DNA from: Bacteroidales bacterium
GTDB lineage: Bacteria; Bacteroidota; Bacteroidia; Bacteroidales; UBA932
DNA: 7,368 nucleotides
Assembly (NCBI GenBank): GCA_024401915.1
Contig: JAKSKA010000068.1
Span: 1-7,368, forward strand
Direction: 5' to 3'
Shown here: in pieces, positions 6,413 through 7,368 of the stretch
How the letters are laid out: each line of letters starts with the position of its first letter
How positions within the stretch are numbered: the first letter of the stretch is position 1
Notes under the pieces: model-generated
What the model saw: only the letters and a program-made list of their open reading frames with translations
Told to the model about the DNA's origin: nothing
Database searches by the model: none
Made by a program: the position numbers and the translations under genes

Positions 6413-7107
6413 TGCGCTATACACTTGACTTCTATGTATTCGACAGTGATATAGGTGTTTGCAGAGGTGTTGGACTGGATATGGGCGTTCTCGACCTCAC
6501 CGTTCCAGACGATGGGGAATACCGCCATCACGTCATCGTAGGGGCGTATGCGGAAGAGGACGCTTTCCTGACCGAACACGTCATCCGGGATCAGCGAGAG
6601 GTGCTCCGTGGCGCCGAGACCGCAGCTGGAGGAAGTGAAGTACTTGACTCCGGCGATGTTGGTGTCGTACCAGGGGAGGGTGTGGAGATGGGTGAACTCC
6701 TTGCCGGTAGCAGTGTCTGGACAGATGGTCCAGTTCGTGCCACCGTCTATGGAATACTCCACGCACCAGTGCGCGGGGAAGTTCTGGGACGTGGTGGCGC
6801 TGATGGTGCCGACGCTGTAGGCGTATGAGAGATGCATCTTCGTGCCCTTCAGGTCCTTGGTGGAGGTCTTGATTACGAGTCCGTTGTAGCCGACCACCTT
6901 GTTGTCCTCCCACTTGTACCAGCCCTTTATCTCGTGGGTCAGGTAGAGAGCCTTGGGCAGGATGTCGTTGTTGTCCTTGGACGCTATTCCGCGGTCTCCG
7001 ATGCCGCTGCTGGTTACCACCAGGGCGCAGTAGGCGTTGGAGCTGGCGAGAGGGTAGCTGGAGTCCGTCGCTGTGGACGACTTGGAGTGGTTCTCGCACC
7101 AGAGCTC
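6409..7107 (-). CDS. C-terminal part of a third paralog of the beta-sandwich proteins, 5' end lost
   Basis: This stretch aligns by motif with the C-terminal halves of paralogs 1 and 2: GWYKW, LVIKTSTK, WCVEYSIDGG, LPWYDT, CGLG, a VLFRIRP strand, and a final VEYIEVK strand. No N-terminal DUF5689-like half or signal peptide is present. The formal frame stays open upstream, through a GTG at 7188 and on to the window end, but beyond about 7107 the translation is Arg/Ala/Leu-rich, shares no paralog motifs (RRYGG, KCxWRRN), and lies opposite a convincing plus-strand coding sequence. I therefore end the supported region near 7107 and treat the gene as truncated there. The stop (TGA, 6409-6411) overlaps the nuclease ATG, so in the source genome it is an upstream operon member. 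Function as for the paralogs: unknown, presumably secreted and ligand-binding. Confidence 0.75.
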   Translation of the reverse strand, partial: ELWCENHSKSSTATDSSYPLASSNAYCALVVTSSGIGDRGIASKDNNDILPKALYLTHEIKGWYKWEDNKVVGYNGLVIKTSTKDLKGTKMHLSYAYSVGTISATTSQNFPAHWCVEYSIDGGTNWTICPDTATGKEFTHLHTLPWYDTNIAGVKYFTSSSCGLGATEHLSLIPDDVFGQESVLFRIRPYDDVMAVFPIVWNGEVENAHIQSNTSANTYITVEYIEVKCIAQ

Positions 7108-7125
7108 GGCAACCGGAACGGGGCG
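7100..7125. other. Coding-strand switch: probable chimeric join or rearrangement breakpoint
   Basis: Minus-strand coding with paralog similarity extends up to about 7107 (AELWCENHSK). Plus-strand beta-helix coding begins by about 7111 (NRNGAAVSG). Neither gene shows a start codon with upstream sequence, a signal peptide or any intergenic space here, so both are cut at the same place. The frames are codon-aligned in antisense, which lets each run open through the other. I cannot fix the exact base, and see no insertion-sequence end or direct repeat at the join. Confidence 0.6.
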
Positions 7126-7368
7126 GCTGTGTCGGGCGCCTGGCGGCGCGCGGCCGATTTTGTCCGCGGCGACGTGACTTTCCGCCACTGCTCGTTCGAG
7201 GAATCCCTGGAGGACGGCATCAGCGTGCAGACAAAGCCGAAGGAAGCGTTTGCCCTGACGTTCGAGAACTGCACGGTGGTCGAATGCCGTGAGGCGGTTT
7301 CGGGCGCACCCGTATACCTGGGGCGCGCGTTGCCCAGCCAGCCGGCGTCGGACGCGGTTTGCCTGAGC
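7111..7368 (+). CDS. Partial right-handed beta-helix protein, pectinesterase-like (CE8)
   Basis: The 86 plus-strand codons are open to the right edge and read as beta-helix rungs: DVTFRHCSF, then LTFENCTV, separated by turns. The order and spacing fit the C-terminal half of pectin methylesterases: ADFVRG where the family has DFIFG, SVQT where it has ITAQ, FENC, then YLGRAL where it has YLGRPW. If so, the catalytic Asp and Arg are retained but the flanking Phe and Trp are changed, so activity is uncertain. CE8 enzymes remove methyl groups from pectin outside the cytoplasm. The 5' part is missing at the join near 7110; the frame is open further upstream but only as antisense of the minus-strand gene. 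Another beta-helix family (pectate lyase-like) is the main alternative. Confidence 0.55.

Larger units (their letters stand above)
521..7107 (-). other. Predicted six-gene operon of exported proteins
   Basis: Six minus-strand genes follow one another without any room for internal promoters or terminators. Joints at 6409-6412, 5618-5621 and 1267-1270 are ATGA overlaps. The gaps at 4059-4061 and 2443-2444 are 3 and 2 bp. Apart from the fragment with its 5' end missing, the first five listed products downstream carry a signal peptide or a hydrophobic N-terminus. The first gene visible lacks its 5' end, so the operon promoter is outside the intact part of this window. The operon appears to end in the gap at 427-520. 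Confidence 0.8.

Noticed and set aside
6413..6424. Upstream Met start (four codons earlier) for the S1/P1 nuclease
   Set aside because: The ATG at 6412 forms the same ATGA overlap seen at two other joints and gives a standard signal peptide beginning MRK.
7149..7168. GC-rich 5-bp hairpin near the strand switch
   Set aside because: A 5-bp stem with a 10-nt loop is expected by chance in sequence this GC-rich, and it lies inside the plus-strand coding region rather than at the join.
7108..7188. GTG start at 7188 for the third paralog
   Set aside because: The roughly 27 residues it adds are Arg/Ala/Pro-rich, have no signal peptide or paralog similarity, and lie opposite plus-strand beta-helix coding.

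Overview
The window looks like a metagenomic or draft contig piece from a Bacteroidota, probably Bacteroidales with a fairly high GC genome. The evidence is DUF5689-like secreted proteins, starts that mostly lack a Shine-Dalgarno, a TAnnTTTG-type promoter element, and GC of about 52-63% in sampled rows. The family and organism assignments are inference from recognised sequence patterns; no search was run.

Layout. Positions 1-426 (minus) hold the first 142 codons of a lower-GC gene (about 43% GC by hand count). It resembles the N-terminus of the large SF1/AAA_11-type helicase-like proteins of Bacteroidota and runs off the left edge. A 94-bp gap (427-520) carries a promoter-like element overlapping a perfect 8-bp inverted repeat. 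From 521 to about 7107 there is one tightly packed minus-strand operon. In transcription order it encodes the C-terminal part of a beta-sandwich protein (paralog 3), an S1/P1-type zinc nuclease, two full-length paralogous secreted proteins with a DUF5689-like N-terminal half (paralogs 2 and 1), a secreted metallo-beta-lactamase-fold hydrolase, and an alpha/beta hydrolase. Three of the five gene joints are 4-bp ATGA stop/start overlaps, and the other two have gaps of 2-3 bp. From about 7111 to the right edge the coding signal switches to the plus strand and reads as the C-terminal part of a right-handed beta-helix protein, best matching a pectinesterase-like (CE8) protein.

How the genes may work together. 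Four operon proteins whose 5' ends are intact carry signal peptides, and the alpha/beta hydrolase has a hydrophobic N-terminus. The only well-defined activity is the S1/P1 nuclease, whose family degrades single-stranded nucleic acid and removes 3' phosphates. The paralogs pair an OB-like DUF5689 region with a C-terminal beta-sandwich that shares a conserved PW...C-[GA]-[LM]-G signature across all three copies. A reasonable but untested hypothesis is a periplasmic or surface system for handling extracellular nucleic acid or other phosphoesters, with the paralogs as binding or scaffold proteins.

Main caution. At about 7107-7120 two genes on opposite strands meet and both lack their 5' ends. That is not a normal divergent gene pair. 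It points to a chimeric assembly join or a real rearrangement breakpoint, so the upstream part of the operon and its promoter are not in this window.
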